Assembly: GCA_964459805.1 (NCBI GenBank)
Contig: CAYWOD010000221.1
Coordinates: 1-5,654 of the forward strand
Length of the DNA stretch: 5,654 bases
Source: DAOVRL01 sp964459805
GTDB taxonomy: Bacteria > Planctomycetota > Phycisphaerae > Sedimentisphaerales > Anaerobacaceae
Reading direction: 5' to 3'
Shown: piece after piece, positions 5,438 to 5,654 of the stretch
Layout of the letters: every line of letters begins with the position of its first letter
How positions within the stretch are numbered: the first letter of the stretch is position 1
Notes under the pieces: model-generated
The model's input: only the letters and a program-made list of their open reading frames with translations
What the model was told of the DNA's origin: nothing
Database searches by the model: none
Program-made: the position numbers and the translations under genes

Positions 5438-5654
5438 ATGAGCAGAAATACTCATAACAACTTGTCAAGACAAGAGTTACGGAGAATATGCCAATTCGCC
5501 GAACTCAGAAAGGCGCTACCCTGTTCCGAACCATGCCAAAAAAAACATTTTCATCTCAAACCGGAAATATGCACTTGCGGCAGCAGAAATCTTGAAGAGA
5601 CCAGCGAAGAACCTTTGCGTCATCAGGTTGTTGATATACCGCCCATAGAGCCGC
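5438..5654 (+). CDS. IS66-family transposase, 5' part, cut by the window edge
   Basis: From ATG 5438 a frame runs open to the end of the window (72 codons). Residues 43-72 read EICTCGSRNLEE followed by a stretch ending RHQVVDIPPIEP. This is the form of the IS66 transposase zinc-finger region, in which a CxC/CxxC pair is followed by a conserved RQxVDIPP segment before the second cysteine pair, which would lie beyond the edge. A transposase of this family cuts and pastes its IS. Oddly, only about 44 residues precede the first cysteines, where intact IS66 TnpC proteins usually have a leucine-zipper region and an NSSxPPS motif over roughly 100 residues. Neither is obvious in any forward frame, so this copy may be internally shortened, diverged or a remnant. 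The frame is open upstream to 5372, no good ribosome site precedes the ATG, and the start is therefore uncertain. Confidence 0.65.
   Translation, partial: MSRNTHNNLSRQELRRICQFAELRKALPCSEPCQKKHFHLKPEICTCGSRNLEETSEEPLRHQVVDIPPIEP

Noticed and set aside
5142..5441. 99-codon plus-strand frame
   Set aside because: Its first part is antisense to the reductase and its tail has no family resemblance; most likely chance.
5538..5545. Run of eight A followed by C in the IS66-like frame, possible -1 frameshift site
   Set aside because: Shifting out of the frame reaches a stop within about 20 codons and loses the zinc finger, and no upstream frame with a start codon feeds into it. IS66 TnpC is not known to need frameshifting.

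Overview
This is a bacterial window of moderate GC with five complete genes, all on the minus strand, plus the 5' end of a plus-strand insertion-sequence gene cut by the right edge. Read in the direction of transcription (right to left) the order is: an aldo/keto reductase (5225-4266), a beta-class N6-adenine DNA methyltransferase (4243-3197), a small protein with a PD-(D/E)xK-like core that is probably the partner restriction endonuclease (3184-2435), adenylosuccinate lyase purB (2410-965) and orotate phosphoribosyltransferase pyrE (832-302).

The first four genes are packed with gaps of 22, 12 and 24 bp and could form one transcript. The 132-bp gap before pyrE holds an imperfect inverted repeat with a good -10 box inside it. 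The two nucleotide-biosynthesis genes (purine: purB; pyrimidine: pyrE) are housekeeping. The methyltransferase/endonuclease pair between the reductase and purB looks like a compact type II restriction-modification module. Lines sampled by eye are about 40-45% GC in the nuclease gene, about 52% in the methyltransferase, and 57-65% in purB and the reductase, which fits an acquired cassette.

The left 301 bp carry no convincing gene. They hold a perfect hairpin matching the dRS3-type pattern ATTCCC-N8-GGGAAT and a separate 11-bp exact inverted repeat. The right 212 bp before the IS gene hold a candidate promoter for the reductase. From 5438 to the edge a plus-strand frame encodes what looks like the zinc-finger start of an IS66-family transposase.

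The organism cannot be fixed from this window. PurB is of the eukaryote/clostridia-like type (close to human ADSL throughout), and the short repeat-like intergenic sequences resemble those I associate with Planctomycetota (Phycisphaerae-like) and some other environmental bacteria; this assignment is a low-confidence inference. The least described item is the restriction-modification pair: the nuclease belongs to no family I can name with confidence and its target sequence is unknown.
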